A stretch of 64,000 nt of DNA from Anaerostipes sp. 992a (GCF_001940245.1 NZ_MJIG01000003.1:344001-408000), one strand, 5' to 3'; positions 43,584-51,954 are shown, counted from the stretch's first letter. The notes: generated from the letters alone by a model not told the origin. A program made the numbers and translations.

Positions 43584-44375
43584 ATGATTATATTAGATCA
43601 ATACAGAAAGCAATTAGATTTATGCGACGCACAACTGGTAAGTTTGTTAGAGCAGAGACTTGGGATTATTGAAGGAATCATGGAATACAAGAAGCAGAGG
43701 GGGGTTCCGATTCTTCAGCCAGAGAGAGAGCGACAGGTGCGTCAGCTGGTAAAAGAAAAAGTCGATGATAATAAATATAAGGAAGAGATTCTGGATATTT
43801 ATAAATATATAGTAGAAAATAGTAAAAAGATCCAGGCGAAAACCTTATTCCGCGATAATATCTATATTATTGGTTTCATGGGATGTGGAAAAAGTACTGT
43901 TTCCAGCTATTTGAGTAAGATTCTTGCCATGGAAGTAATTGAGATGGATGCTCATCTGACAGCAAAGGAAGGCATGAGTGTTAACCAGATTTTTGAAAAA
44001 TACGGAGAGCAGTACTGGAGAAACTTAGAAACCAACCTGATCATTGGAATGAAGGATTATCAGAACAAGGTAATTTCCTGTGGAGGCGGTGTTCCAATGA
44101 GACAGGAAAATGTGGATGAGATGAAGAAGAATGGAAAGGTTATCTTATTGACAGCGACTCCAGATACAATTCTGGACCGTGTCAAGGATGATGATTCCAG
44201 ACCACTGCTTCACGGAAAGAAGAATACGAAGGACATTGGCGAATTAATGGAAGTACGTCGTCCAAAATATGAAGCAGCTGCAGATATTGTGGTAAATACA
44301 GATGGACGTCCGGTTCACGAGATTGCAGAAGAGATTGTATATCAATTGACTCATTTTGGACAGAAAGAAGCATAA
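43584..44375 (+). CDS. Chorismate mutase-shikimate kinase fusion
   Basis: The 263-residue protein joins an AroQ-type chorismate mutase (residues 1-85: LDLCDAQLVSLLEQRLGIIEGI, YKKQRGVPILQPERERQV) to a shikimate kinase (from about 93: YIIGFMGCGKSTVSSYLSKIL, EMDAHLTAKEG, CGGGVPMR). It would catalyse two non-consecutive steps of the aromatic amino acid pathway. No other aro genes are adjacent. AAGGAAGGG precedes the ATG. Both active sites look complete by eye. Confidence 0.9.
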   Translation: MIILDQYRKQLDLCDAQLVSLLEQRLGIIEGIMEYKKQRGVPILQPERERQVRQLVKEKVDDNKYKEEILDIYKYIVENSKKIQAKTLFRDNIYIIGFMGCGKSTVSSYLSKILAMEVIEMDAHLTAKEGMSVNQIFEKYGEQYWRNLETNLIIGMKDYQNKVISCGGGVPMRQENVDEMKKNGKVILLTATPDTILDRVKDDDSRPLLHGKKNTKDIGELMEVRRPKYEAAADIVVNTDGRPVHEIAEEIVYQLTHFGQKEA

Positions 44376-44425
44376 GGGCTTGGAAAAAGATCAAATATTT
44401 GTTAAAATAAATCATGACATATGGA

Positions 44426-44452
44426 AAAGACAGTAGAAGTTACTGTCTTTTT
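44426..44452 (+). terminator. Terminator after the chorismate mutase-shikimate kinase gene
   Basis: AAAGACAGTA (44426-44435) pairs with TACTGTCTTT (44441-44450) around a 5-base loop, followed by TT then C. Confidence 0.85.
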
Positions 44453-44509
44453 CGTTGTATAAGAAATTTATAAAGATAGGGTCGTATATGAAAGAAAGCA
44501 GGGATAGTG

Positions 44510-44992
44510 ATGGCAAAGAAGGAAGCAAAGACCAATGCCATGCGGATTTTAGATCGTAATCACATTTCGTATGAGGTAATTTACTATGAATGTGATGAGT
44601 TCAAGGATGGCGTAAGTATTGCCAAGAAGCTGGGAGAGAATCCAGAAGAATGCTTTAAAACACTGGCTACGAAAGGAAAGACGGGACAATATTATGTCTA
44701 TGTTCTTCCGGTAGCTGAGGAATTGGATATGAAGAAATGTGCGAAAGCAGTTGGGGAGAAATCCGTAGAAATGCTTCATGTAAAGGATATTAATAAAGTG
44801 ACTGGATATATTAGAGGCGGAACAACCTCGATTGGCATGAAAAAAGAATATCCAACAATTATTCATGAGAGTGCAGAAAATTTGCCGATGATGATCGTCA
44901 GCGGAGGCAGGCTGGGAGTGCAGCTGCGGCTGACGCCAGCAGATCTTTGTAAAGTGGTCAAAGGGCAATTTGTGGATATTATAAAGGATTAG
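44510..44992 (+). CDS. YbaK/EbsC family aminoacyl-tRNA deacylase
   Basis: The 160-residue protein has the YbaK fold. The conserved parts are NPEECFKTLATKG, YVYVLPVAEELDMKKCAKAVGEKSVEML and VTGYIRGGTTSIGMKK. YbaK enzymes hydrolyse Cys-tRNA(Pro) and similar mischarged tRNAs. ATG 44510 lies after AGGGA, and a GTG three bases earlier is less likely. It is a single gene between a terminator and an IS607-type element. Confidence 0.92.
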   Translation: MAKKEAKTNAMRILDRNHISYEVIYYECDEFKDGVSIAKKLGENPEECFKTLATKGKTGQYYVYVLPVAEELDMKKCAKAVGEKSVEMLHVKDINKVTGYIRGGTTSIGMKKEYPTIIHESAENLPMMIVSGGRLGVQLRLTPADLCKVVKGQFVDIIKD

Positions 44993-45046
44993 ATGTAACA
45001 GAATCATTCAAACCATGAGGAGAAAGGGAAGATAGACAAACACCAG

Positions 45047-45057
45047 AGGAGGTGATC
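45047..45057 (+). promoter_or_regulatory. Orphan Shine-Dalgarno sequence
   Basis: AGGAGGTGATC is fully complementary to the 16S anti-Shine-Dalgarno, yet no start codon with an open frame follows. An IS607-type remnant starts about 13 bases downstream. The cupin gene after that remnant has no ribosome binding site of its own. Confidence 0.55.
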
Positions 45058-45128
45058 AACTGTTAAGTTAAACTTATAAAAAGCTATAAATATATGTTAT
45101 TTTTTATAACTTTTGATGGTAGAATTAA

Positions 45129-45338
45129 GTACAAACATTACGAAATTGGGATAATAATGGAAAGTTGCATCCGCATCATACTTCCAGTAACGGATACAGA
45201 TATTATTCGCATGAACAATTAAATCAAGTTATGAATATGAAACCAAACCTTGACAGAATTATTATTGGATATTGCAGAGTTTCAAGTAATAAACAAAAAG
45301 ATGATTTGGAACGACAAATAGAGAATATGCTTGGTTAA
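45129..45338 (+). pseudogene. IS607 TnpA (serine recombinase) fragment
   Basis: The frame reads VQTLRNWDNNGKLHPHHTSSNG (shortened here), then YYSHEQLNQV, then IIIGYCRVSSNKQKDDLERQ. This is the MerR-like DNA-binding part and the first catalytic motif of IS607 serine recombinases (Ser in YCRVSS). The first 15 or so residues and everything after ERQIENM are missing. The break is fused to tnpB at GAATATG, which fits both genes, suggesting deletion at a short homology. Confidence 0.75.
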
Positions 45339-46129
45339 ATAATATTTCAAACAACGTAACAAAGCAGGCAATTAAAGATGCTTGCGAAGCATACAGAGAT
45401 TTCTTTAAAGGATATACAAGTTTTCCACGATTTAAGAGCAAAAAGCATTCAGCTCCAAAGTTTTATCAGGACAATGTAAAAATTCAGTTTACAGATACTC
45501 ATGTGAAAATGGAAGGGTTTTCAACTTCAAGAAAAAAGAATAAACAAAAATTAAATTGGATAAGACTTGCAGAACATAGTCGTATACCTACTGAAAATGT
45601 AAAATATATGAATCCTCGTATAAAGCATGATAGACTTAATTGGTATATAACAGTTGGTATTGAATATGAAAGTTCTACTTCTCTTCCATCAAACGAAGGT
45701 ATTGGAATTGATTTAGGTATTAAATATTTAGCGATATGTTCTGACGAACATAAATATCTGAATATAAACAAGACACAAAGAGTTAAAAAATTAGAAAAAA
45801 GAAAACGTAGGTTACAGCGTTCCATATCAAGAAAATATGAAAATAATAAGGAAGGAGGAAGTTACTGTAAAACAAGTAACATTATAAAAAGAGAAAAAGA
45901 GCTTTTAAAATTAGATCGTAGACTAACGAACACTCGTCAGAACTATTTACATCAGACAACATCTGAAATGGTAAAACAAGAACCAAGTTTTATTTGCATT
46001 GAAGATTTGAAGTTATCAGACCGTATTTATAGGTGTGAATGTGGAAATGTGATTGATAGAGATTACCAGGCTGCTTTAAATCTGAAAAGATATGGAGAAA
46101 TGATTTTAAAACAACAATCTGTGGCATAA
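45323..46129 (+). pseudogene. IS607-type TnpB remnant
   Basis: The frame begins EYAWLNNIS, so about 60-70 N-terminal residues of TnpB are lost. RuvC-I is GIGIDLGIKYLAI and RuvC-II is FICIEDL. After IEDL the protein jumps to KLSDRIYRCECG and DRDYQAALNL, losing about 60 residues including the first zinc-finger CxxC, compared with the intact TnpB at 47560. The jump coincides with a GATTTGAA-like short repeat. The nuclease is very probably inactive. Confidence 0.8.
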
Positions 46130-46150
46130 CATTTTCAAGTTCATACAGAT

Positions 46151-46256
46151 ATGTACTGATACGTTAGTCAGGAATTTACGCCTATGGAGTGTACAAAAAC
46201 TTGTGAGTAGTATCTGGATTTATTCAGTACAAAAACATACACGATGAAGTAGGAAT
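46151..46256 (+). ncRNA. Omega-RNA (reRNA)-like region of element E1
   Basis: After the tnpB stop, blocks such as GGAATTTACG, TGTACAA and AACTTGTGAGTAG followed by GATGAAG match the same region after the intact tnpB at 48741. In IS200/IS605 and IS607 elements this position encodes the guide RNA of TnpB. Conservation in a dead element is taken as common descent. Confidence 0.55.
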
Positions 46257-46309
46257 GAAACATAAAGGTTTATAACTTTTTATAAGTTTTTAGTAACGAT
46301 ATTATAATA

Positions 46310-47056
46310 ATGAAAGAATTAATTTATGACACAAATCGTATGGAATGGAAGTATCGCCCAACATCAACCGATGGTAAGATATTTGGGCAGAAGCCCTTAG
46401 TGAAGGATCTGGATATGAAGATGGAGATTGTCATGAATCGGTATCCTGCAGGTTTTACTACTTATATGCACACCCATCCATGTGGTCATGGATTATTTAT
46501 CCTGAAGGGTCAGATGAAGATCAATGAGCAGTATTTTGGTTCCAATACATTGATCTGGTTTCCAGAAGGCTGTGTAGCAGAGCATGGGGCGACGGCTCAT
46601 GAGGATGCAGAGGTTCTGTTGATTTCTAATAAGGAATTTTCCATTCATTATGTAAAAGATGAAGAAGAAAGAGAACAGCTGGATCAGGGAATTCAACCGA
46701 TTGTTTCTGATATCGGAAGAATGCCTTGGTTTTATCGAATGGCCAGCACATCTGGAAAGCTATTTGGTAAAAAGGCATTGCATCTAGACGAAGAAACAAA
46801 GATGCAGATAAATTATATGAATTATCCTGCAGGCTTTACGACAGAGATGCATGCCCATCCGTGTGCTCAGGGATTTTACATATTAAAAGGTCAATTTCAT
46901 TCTAATGGAAAGCTGTATGGTCCAGGAACGATGCTTTGGTATCCAGAGGGATGCATTGCAGAACATGGGGCGACCGCTTATGAAGATTGCATCTGCCTTC
47001 AAATTTCTAATAAAGAACAGAAAATGTTATATGTAAGAAAAGAATATCAAAAATAG
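46310..47056 (+). CDS. Tandem cupin (bicupin) protein
   Basis: The 248-residue protein is two copies of a cupin domain, about residues 1-115 and 135-245. Each has RYPAGFTT or NYPAGFTT, the metal-ligand block MHTHPCGHG or MHAHPCAQG, and WFPEGCVAEHGATA or WYPEGCIAEHGATA. It resembles ChrR-like cupins. The substrate is unknown. No ribosome binding site precedes the ATG, which abuts the end of element E1, so expression may be impaired. Confidence 0.85.
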   Translation: MKELIYDTNRMEWKYRPTSTDGKIFGQKPLVKDLDMKMEIVMNRYPAGFTTYMHTHPCGHGLFILKGQMKINEQYFGSNTLIWFPEGCVAEHGATAHEDAEVLLISNKEFSIHYVKDEEEREQLDQGIQPIVSDIGRMPWFYRMASTSGKLFGKKALHLDEETKMQINYMNYPAGFTTEMHAHPCAQGFYILKGQFHSNGKLYGPGTMLWYPEGCIAEHGATAYEDCICLQISNKEQKMLYVRKEYQK

Positions 47057-47138
47057 GAGCGATTGTTAAGCAATCAAAAATACAGACAAATATGTTTATA
47101 TGTGATACAATGTGTTTATAAAGAAAGGAGAATTATTT

Positions 47139-47621
47139 ATGAACACATCAAATATCACAAATTATAAACCAAAAGATTTTGCTGAATTACTTGGAGTGTC
47201 AGTAAAAACTCTTCAACGTTGGGACAGAGATGGAATTCTCAAAGCAAATCGTACTCCAACTAACAGAAGATATTATACTTATGATCAATATTTACAATTC
47301 AAAGGTATCCAAACAGAGAATGATATAAGGGACACAGTAATATATGCAAGAGTTTCTACAAGAAATCAAAAAGATGATCTACAAAATCAAGTAGAGTTTT
47401 TAAAACAATTCTGTAATGCAAAAGGTATTATTGTAAACAATGAAACTCTTTCACCGAATGAAGAATTAGTTCAAGATATTATATCAATCTTACATGTGTT
47501 CAGTTGTAGATTGTATGGATTTCGCAAGTATAAAAATCAGATAAAGGAGGATGAGGAAATTGCGAAAGAGTTACAAAACGGAAATAAACCCAACGCAGGA
47601 ACAAATACAAAAGATAAATAA
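47139..47621 (+). CDS. IS607-type TnpA, MerR-like serine recombinase with internal deletion
   Basis: The 160-residue protein has the helix-turn-helix FAELLGVSVKTLQRWDRDG with NRRYYTYDQ and the catalytic YARVSTRNQKDDLQNQV. After KGIIV it jumps to NNETLSPNEELVQDIISIL, so the roughly 60 residues that carry the conserved Arg-rich catalytic centre in other family members are missing. The frame is kept. It is probably inactive as a recombinase. AAAGGAG precedes the ATG at 47139, and it overlaps tnpB. Confidence 0.8.
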   Translation: MNTSNITNYKPKDFAELLGVSVKTLQRWDRDGILKANRTPTNRRYYTYDQYLQFKGIQTENDIRDTVIYARVSTRNQKDDLQNQVEFLKQFCNAKGIIVNNETLSPNEELVQDIISILHVFSCRLYGFRKYKNQIKEDEEIAKELQNGNKPNAGTNTKDK

Positions 47622-48741
47622 AACAATTGGAACTTGTAGATTTATTTATAATTTTTATCTTGCCCATAATAAAGAACTTTATAACAAAGGTGAAAAATTT
47701 ATGACAGCAAAATCTTTTAGTGTATGGCTAAATAATGAATTTCTACTAAATAATCCAGAATATTTATGGATAAAAGATGTGAGTTCTAAGTCAGTTAAAA
47801 AATCCATGGAAAATGCGTATACTGCTTTTACCAGATTTTTTAAAAAGCAAAGTAGATTTCCCAGATTTAAAAAAAAGAATAAGTCAGATGTGAAAATGTA
47901 TTTTGTGAAAAATAATCCAAAAGACTGCTTCTGTGAAAGACATAGAATTAATATCCCTACTCTTGGATGGGTCAAATTAAAAGAAAAGGGTTACATTCCA
48001 ACAACAAAGCAAGGATATGTGATCAAAAGTGGTACAGTCTCCTGCAAGGCTGGGAGATATTATGTATCAGTTTTAATAGAGATTCCTGATCAGAATAAAC
48101 CACAATTAAATGATTTTGGATTAGGGATTGATTTGGGACTTAAAAATTTTGCAGTTATTAGTAATGGTATTACAAAGAAAAATATCAATAAAACTGAAAG
48201 AATAAGAAAATTAGAGAAACAATTAAAAAGAGAACAGCGTTGTCTATCGAGGAAATACGAAGACTTAAAGAAACGCAACAATAAAATAAAAAATAAAATG
48301 AAAGGAGAAGCCACTAGACAAAATATTCAAAAGCAGGTCTTAAAGGTACAGAAACTCCATCATAGAATAGATAATATTCGTACCGATCATATCAATAAAT
48401 GTGTAAATGAGATAGTGAAAACCAAACCATCTTATATTACCATTGAAGATTTGAATGTAAAAGGAATGATGAAGAATAAGCATCTGTCTAAAGCAGTTGC
48501 TTCACAGAAATTCTATGAGTTTAGAACAAAACTTGAAGCAAAATGCAAAGAACTGGGAATGGAATTAAGAATTGTAGACAGATGGTATCCATCAAGTAAG
48601 TTATGTCATGAATGTGGTTGTATTAAGAGAGATTTAAAACTTTCTGATAGAGAATATATTTGTGAATGTGGATATCATGCTGATAGAGATTATAATGCAA
48701 GTCTTAATTTAAGAGATGCAACATCCTACAAAATAGCATAA
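47560..48741 (+). CDS. tnpB: IS607-type TnpB RNA-guided endonuclease, apparently intact
   Basis: The 393-residue protein has an N-terminal helix domain, RuvC-I GIDLGLKNFAV, RuvC-II YITIEDLNVKG, a zinc ribbon CHECG plus CECGYH and RuvC-III DRDYNASLNL. All three acidic residues (Asp, Glu, Asp) are present, so it could be an active nuclease. TTG at 47560 lies nine bases after AAAGGAGG, while the ATG at 47551 abuts it, so TTG is preferred. It overlaps tnpA. Confidence 0.88.
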   Translation: MRKSYKTEINPTQEQIQKINKTIGTCRFIYNFYLAHNKELYNKGEKFMTAKSFSVWLNNEFLLNNPEYLWIKDVSSKSVKKSMENAYTAFTRFFKKQSRFPRFKKKNKSDVKMYFVKNNPKDCFCERHRINIPTLGWVKLKEKGYIPTTKQGYVIKSGTVSCKAGRYYVSVLIEIPDQNKPQLNDFGLGIDLGLKNFAVISNGITKKNINKTERIRKLEKQLKREQRCLSRKYEDLKKRNNKIKNKMKGEATRQNIQKQVLKVQKLHHRIDNIRTDHINKCVNEIVKTKPSYITIEDLNVKGMMKNKHLSKAVASQKFYEFRTKLEAKCKELGMELRIVDRWYPSSKLCHECGCIKRDLKLSDREYICECGYHADRDYNASLNLRDATSYKIA

Positions 48742-48744
48742 AAC

Positions 48745-48864
48745 AAGCGTTTGTAGGCATGTACCGATGGCTTTAGTCGGGAATTTACGACTGTGGACTG
48801 TACAAGAACTTGTGAGTAGCGTATTACTTGTAATCGCAAAAGCATACAGGATGAAGCAGTAAGA
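48745..48864 (+). ncRNA. Omega-RNA (reRNA)-like region of element E2
   Basis: Beyond the tnpB stop, GTACCGATGG, TTAGTCGG, GAATTTACG, TGTACAAG and AACTTGTGAGTAG repeat the order found at 46151. This is the usual place of the TnpB guide RNA scaffold. The guide would be flanking DNA after about 48870. Confidence 0.6.
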
Positions 48865-48936
48865 AAAGTTTGTGAAAACTTTCAATATCTCGATATGGGT
48901 ATATTTGTCCATATTTTGAGTGGCAGGATTGCGCAT

Positions 48937-50118
48937 ATGCATAATTTTACTCATTATACTCCAACCAAGGTTGTCTTTGGAAAGGATACGCAGTTCCAGA
49001 CAGCATCTGAGATCAAAGAATTTGGGGGTTCCAAAGTATTTGTTGTGTATGGCGGCGGAAGCGTTGTACGAAGTGGATTGCTGGATGCGATTACGAATAA
49101 TCTTCAGGAAAATGGTTTAGAATATCAGGTAAAGGGCGGAGTACATCCAAATCCAAGATTATCCTTTGCCAGAGAAGCCGTAAAGGAATCCATAGAATTT
49201 GGTACGGATTTTGTATTGGCAGTAGGAGGCGGAAGTGTCATTGATACTGCGAAAGCTGTGGCACATGGAACAGCCAATCCAGATGTAGATATCTGGGAAT
49301 TCTGGGAGCGAAAAAAAACGCTTACCAGAAGTCTTCCGGTAGGAGTTGTATTGACAATTTCCGCTGCAGGAAGTGAAATGAGCAATTCTGCAGTACTTAC
49401 CAATACAGAAATTGGAAGAAAGAGGGGACTTTCTACGGATTTGAACCGTCCTAAATTTGCAATTATGAATCCAGAATTAACCTATACACTTCCAAAATAT
49501 CAGATTGGATGTGGCGTTGTGGATATTATGATGCATACGCTGGATCGTTATTTTACTCATACAAAAGGAAATCGATTGACCGATGAGATTGCAGAATCTG
49601 TGCTTCGTACGGTGATCGACAGCGGAAAAGTGGCAATCAAGGAGCCTGCAGACTATGATGCTATGAGCGAGATTATGTGGTGCGGAAGTATTTCACACAA
49701 TGGCATGACCGGACTTGGAGCAGAGACGGACTTTGCCCCTCATCAGCTGGGACATGAGTTAAGTGCCATGTTTGATGTAGCACATGGAGCCAGCCTGTCT
49801 GCTATTTGGGGCTCTTGGGCGATGTATAGCTATAAGGAAGAACCTGCAAGATTTGCACGCTATGCTGAGAAGGTATGGGGAATTACAGCAGACACCGAAG
49901 AAGAGGCAGCCGTAAAAGCAATCGAAGCTACTGTTGATTATTTTCAGTCTTTGGATATGCCAGTGAACTTTACAACACTTGGAATTGGTGTTCAGTCAGC
50001 GGAAGTTCTTGAGAAGCTGGCGGACAGCTGTTCTTATGACAGAGGCAGAACCATTGGAAGTTTTCGAGTTTGTGATCGTGATGATATTCTGGAAATTTAT
50101 AAAATGGCAAATTGCTAG
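48937..50118 (+). CDS. Iron-containing alcohol dehydrogenase
   Basis: The 393-residue type III dehydrogenase starts NFTHYTPTKVVFGKD, typical of butanol dehydrogenase-like members. It has the NAD loop VYGGGSVVRSG and LAVGGGSVIDTAKA, and iron ligands in VDIMMHTLDRY and APHQLGHELSAMFDVAHGASL. It reduces aldehydes or oxidises alcohols. ATG 48937 with CAGGA upstream fits the family start, and an in-frame ATG at 48895 would add 14 residues. It follows element E2. Confidence 0.95.
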   Translation: MHNFTHYTPTKVVFGKDTQFQTASEIKEFGGSKVFVVYGGGSVVRSGLLDAITNNLQENGLEYQVKGGVHPNPRLSFAREAVKESIEFGTDFVLAVGGGSVIDTAKAVAHGTANPDVDIWEFWERKKTLTRSLPVGVVLTISAAGSEMSNSAVLTNTEIGRKRGLSTDLNRPKFAIMNPELTYTLPKYQIGCGVVDIMMHTLDRYFTHTKGNRLTDEIAESVLRTVIDSGKVAIKEPADYDAMSEIMWCGSISHNGMTGLGAETDFAPHQLGHELSAMFDVAHGASLSAIWGSWAMYSYKEEPARFARYAEKVWGITADTEEEAAVKAIEATVDYFQSLDMPVNFTTLGIGVQSAEVLEKLADSCSYDRGRTIGSFRVCDRDDILEIYKMANC

Positions 50119-50147
50119 TTGAAAATAATGGCAGGATAGTATAAAAT
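50119..50147 (+). promoter_or_regulatory. Promoter of efp
   Basis: TTGAAA (50119-50124), a 17-base spacer and TAAAAT (50142-50147) precede efp. The leader of about 90 bases contains stems ATAGTC/GACTAT and TGTTG/CAACA. Confidence 0.55.
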
Positions 50148-50243
50148 ATATACGATAATAGTCAGTTTTACCGGACTATCATCTGGTGGATGTTGGAAGA
50201 ATATATTCAACAGATGTAAGATTACAATTAAGGAGGAGAAATA

Positions 50244-50801
50244 ATGGTATCCGCAGGAGATTTCAAAAACGGTATTACAATCGAATTAGATAATAATATT
50301 TATCAGATTATTGATTTCCAGCATGTAAAACCTGGAAAGGGTGCAGCTTTTGTACGTACAAAATTAAAAAATATTAAAAACGGTGGTGTAGTAGAAAAGA
50401 CTTTCAGACCAACTGAAAAATGTCCAAAAGCTCACATCGATAGAAAAGATATGCAGTACTTATATAATGATGGTGAATTATATTACTTCATGGATGTAGA
50501 AACCTTTGATCAGATTGCATTAGGCGAAGAGATCATTGGTGATTCCTTAAAATTTGTAAAAGAAAATGAAGTAGTTAAGACAGTTGCTCATGCAGGTAAT
50601 GTATTTGCAATTGAGCCACCATTGAACGTAGAATTATTAGTAACAGAATGTGAACCTGGTGAAAAAGGTAATACCGCACAGGGTGCTACAAAACCATGTA
50701 TCGTTGAAACAGGTGCACAGGTATTAGTTCCTTTATTCGTAAATGAAGGAGATACTCTTAAGATTGATACACGTACTGGTGAATATTTATCCAGAGTATA
50801 A
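50244..50801 (+). CDS. efp: Elongation factor P
   Basis: The 185-residue factor relieves ribosome stalling at polyproline. Lys32 in [15 protein letters not shown] is at the tip of domain I where modification occurs. KN at the KOW domain, [30 protein letters not shown], and the C-terminal [16 protein letters not shown] are typical. AAGGAGGAG precedes the ATG. No EF-P modifying enzyme gene is adjacent. Confidence 0.98.
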   Translation: MVSAGDFKNGITIELDNNIYQIIDFQHVKPGKGAAFVRTKLKNIKNGGVVEKTFRPTEKCPKAHIDRKDMQYLYNDGELYYFMDVETFDQIALGEEIIGDSLKFVKENEVVKTVAHAGNVFAIEPPLNVELLVTECEPGEKGNTAQGATKPCIVETGAQVLVPLFVNEGDTLKIDTRTGEYLSRV

Positions 50802-50814
50802 GAGAAAGTTCGGT

Positions 50815-50842
50815 CCCCGCAATCATTGCGGGGCTTTCTTTT
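50815..50842 (+). terminator. Terminator after efp
   Basis: CCCCGCAA (50815-50822) pairs with TTGCGGGG (50826-50833) around TCA and is followed by a T-rich run. Confidence 0.92.
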
Positions 50843-50862
50843 TGCCTTTATTTATGTTACAA

Positions 50863-50873
50863 TGCCTAATTGT
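50863..50873 (+). promoter_or_regulatory. Extended -10 promoter of the DMT transporter gene
   Basis: TATGTTACAAT has TGn before TACAAT, about 47 bases before the ATG, identical to 5373-5383. Confidence 0.4.
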
Positions 50874-50919
50874 AGTTGAAGTGAGAAGAATATGCAAAGG
50901 AAAAGAGGTCATATATATT

Positions 50920-51816
50920 ATGAAGAGCAAAAATAAAGCGATTATTTATATTACTTTATCAGCACTTGGATTTGCTACCATGAGTATGTTTGTAAAGCTT
51001 GCAGGAGATATTCCCTCCATTGAAAAGAGTTTTTTTAGAAATCTGGTAGCATTCTTCTGTGCGTGGTTTTTATTACAGAAAAGCGGCTATGGATTCCAGT
51101 TTGAGAAGAAAAACCTTCCATATCTGGTTCTTCGTTCAACTCTTGGAACAATTGGAATTTTCTGTAATTTTTATGCAGTGGATCATTTAGTGCTTTCGGA
51201 TGCCAATATGTTAAATAAGCTTTCTCCGTTTTTTGTAATTATTTTTTCTTATCTCTTTTTGAAAGAGAAAATTGCACCATTTCAGGCGGGTGCGATTTTG
51301 ATTGCATTTATCGGAAGTCTGTTTATCATTAAACCAACATTTTCTGTTGTTTCCCTGTTTCCATCAGCCATCGGTCTGCTGGGAGGGCTTACAGCAGGAG
51401 CAGCGTATACCTGCGTCCGTTATCTGGGAACGAGAGGCGAAAGAGGACCAGTCATTGTTATGTTCTTTTCTGGTTTTTCCTGTCTGGTAACGATTCCTTA
51501 TTTAATATTTGCCTATGAACCGATCAATTTACAGCAGTTGCTCTGTCTTTTGGGAGCAGGGGTAGCAGCAGCTTGTGGGCAGTTTGGAGTGACAGCAGCT
51601 TATGCCAATGCTCCGGCTAAGGAGATTTCCATCTTTGATTATTCGCAGATCTTGTTCTCTGCGTTATATAGCATTTTCTTGTTTGGAGATATTCCGGATC
51701 GATACAGTATTCTGGGATATGTTATTATCTGTGGAATGTCTGTGTTAAACTTTCTCTATAATAATGGAAAGCTTGGTTTTCAGAAAGTGGATACACCAGC
51801 ATCTGCCAATAAATAG
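50920..51816 (+). CDS. EamA/DMT superfamily transporter
   Basis: The 298-residue membrane protein has ten hydrophobic segments in two EamA repeats, beginning KAIIYITLSALGFATMSMFVK with a second copy from about residue 150. DMT transporters export metabolites such as amino acids or purines. The substrate is unknown. The ATG at 50920 has AAGAGGT upstream, and the longer frame into efp is rejected. It precedes the spoIIIA operon without being part of it. Confidence 0.93.
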   Translation: MKSKNKAIIYITLSALGFATMSMFVKLAGDIPSIEKSFFRNLVAFFCAWFLLQKSGYGFQFEKKNLPYLVLRSTLGTIGIFCNFYAVDHLVLSDANMLNKLSPFFVIIFSYLFLKEKIAPFQAGAILIAFIGSLFIIKPTFSVVSLFPSAIGLLGGLTAGAAYTCVRYLGTRGERGPVIVMFFSGFSCLVTIPYLIFAYEPINLQQLLCLLGAGVAAACGQFGVTAAYANAPAKEISIFDYSQILFSALYSIFLFGDIPDRYSILGYVIICGMSVLNFLYNNGKLGFQKVDTPASANK

Positions 51817-51954
51817 TCAGTGTTAATGAAATATTTGGAAAAAAGAATTCTTCAATTGCATCGGAATAGCCAGGATGCTTTTGAGGAATTTTCTTTTTGT
51901 GGAAGATGTTCTATTTCTCTTTTGGGGACATATATTAATATGGGAGGGACAGGC

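Larger units (their letters stand above)
45070..46289 (+). mobile_element. Decayed IS607-type element E1 (tnpA and tnpB remnants, omega-RNA-like end)
   Basis: The element contains a tnpA fragment, a tnpB remnant with two internal losses, and a 3' region shared with element E2. Bases 45070-45090 are the inverted complement of 46269-46289 with one mismatch in 21, and are taken as its ends, although IS607 elements normally lack terminal inverted repeats. The bounds are therefore approximate. It lies between ybaK and the cupin gene and appears unable to encode its own movement. Confidence 0.7.
47057..48880 (+). mobile_element. IS607-type element E2 (tnpA with internal deletion, intact tnpB)
   Basis: The region between the cupin stop and the alcohol dehydrogenase gene encodes a MerR/serine recombinase TnpA, a full-length TnpB and an omega-RNA-like end. 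No inverted repeats or target duplication are clear, as expected of IS607, so both bounds are estimates. A promoter (CAGACA 47083-47088, 17 bases, TACAAT 47106-47111) lies before tnpA. Confidence 0.75.

Noticed and set aside
47551-47559. ATG at 47551 as tnpB start
   Set aside because: It directly abuts AAAGGAGG with no spacing; the TTG at 47560 is better placed.
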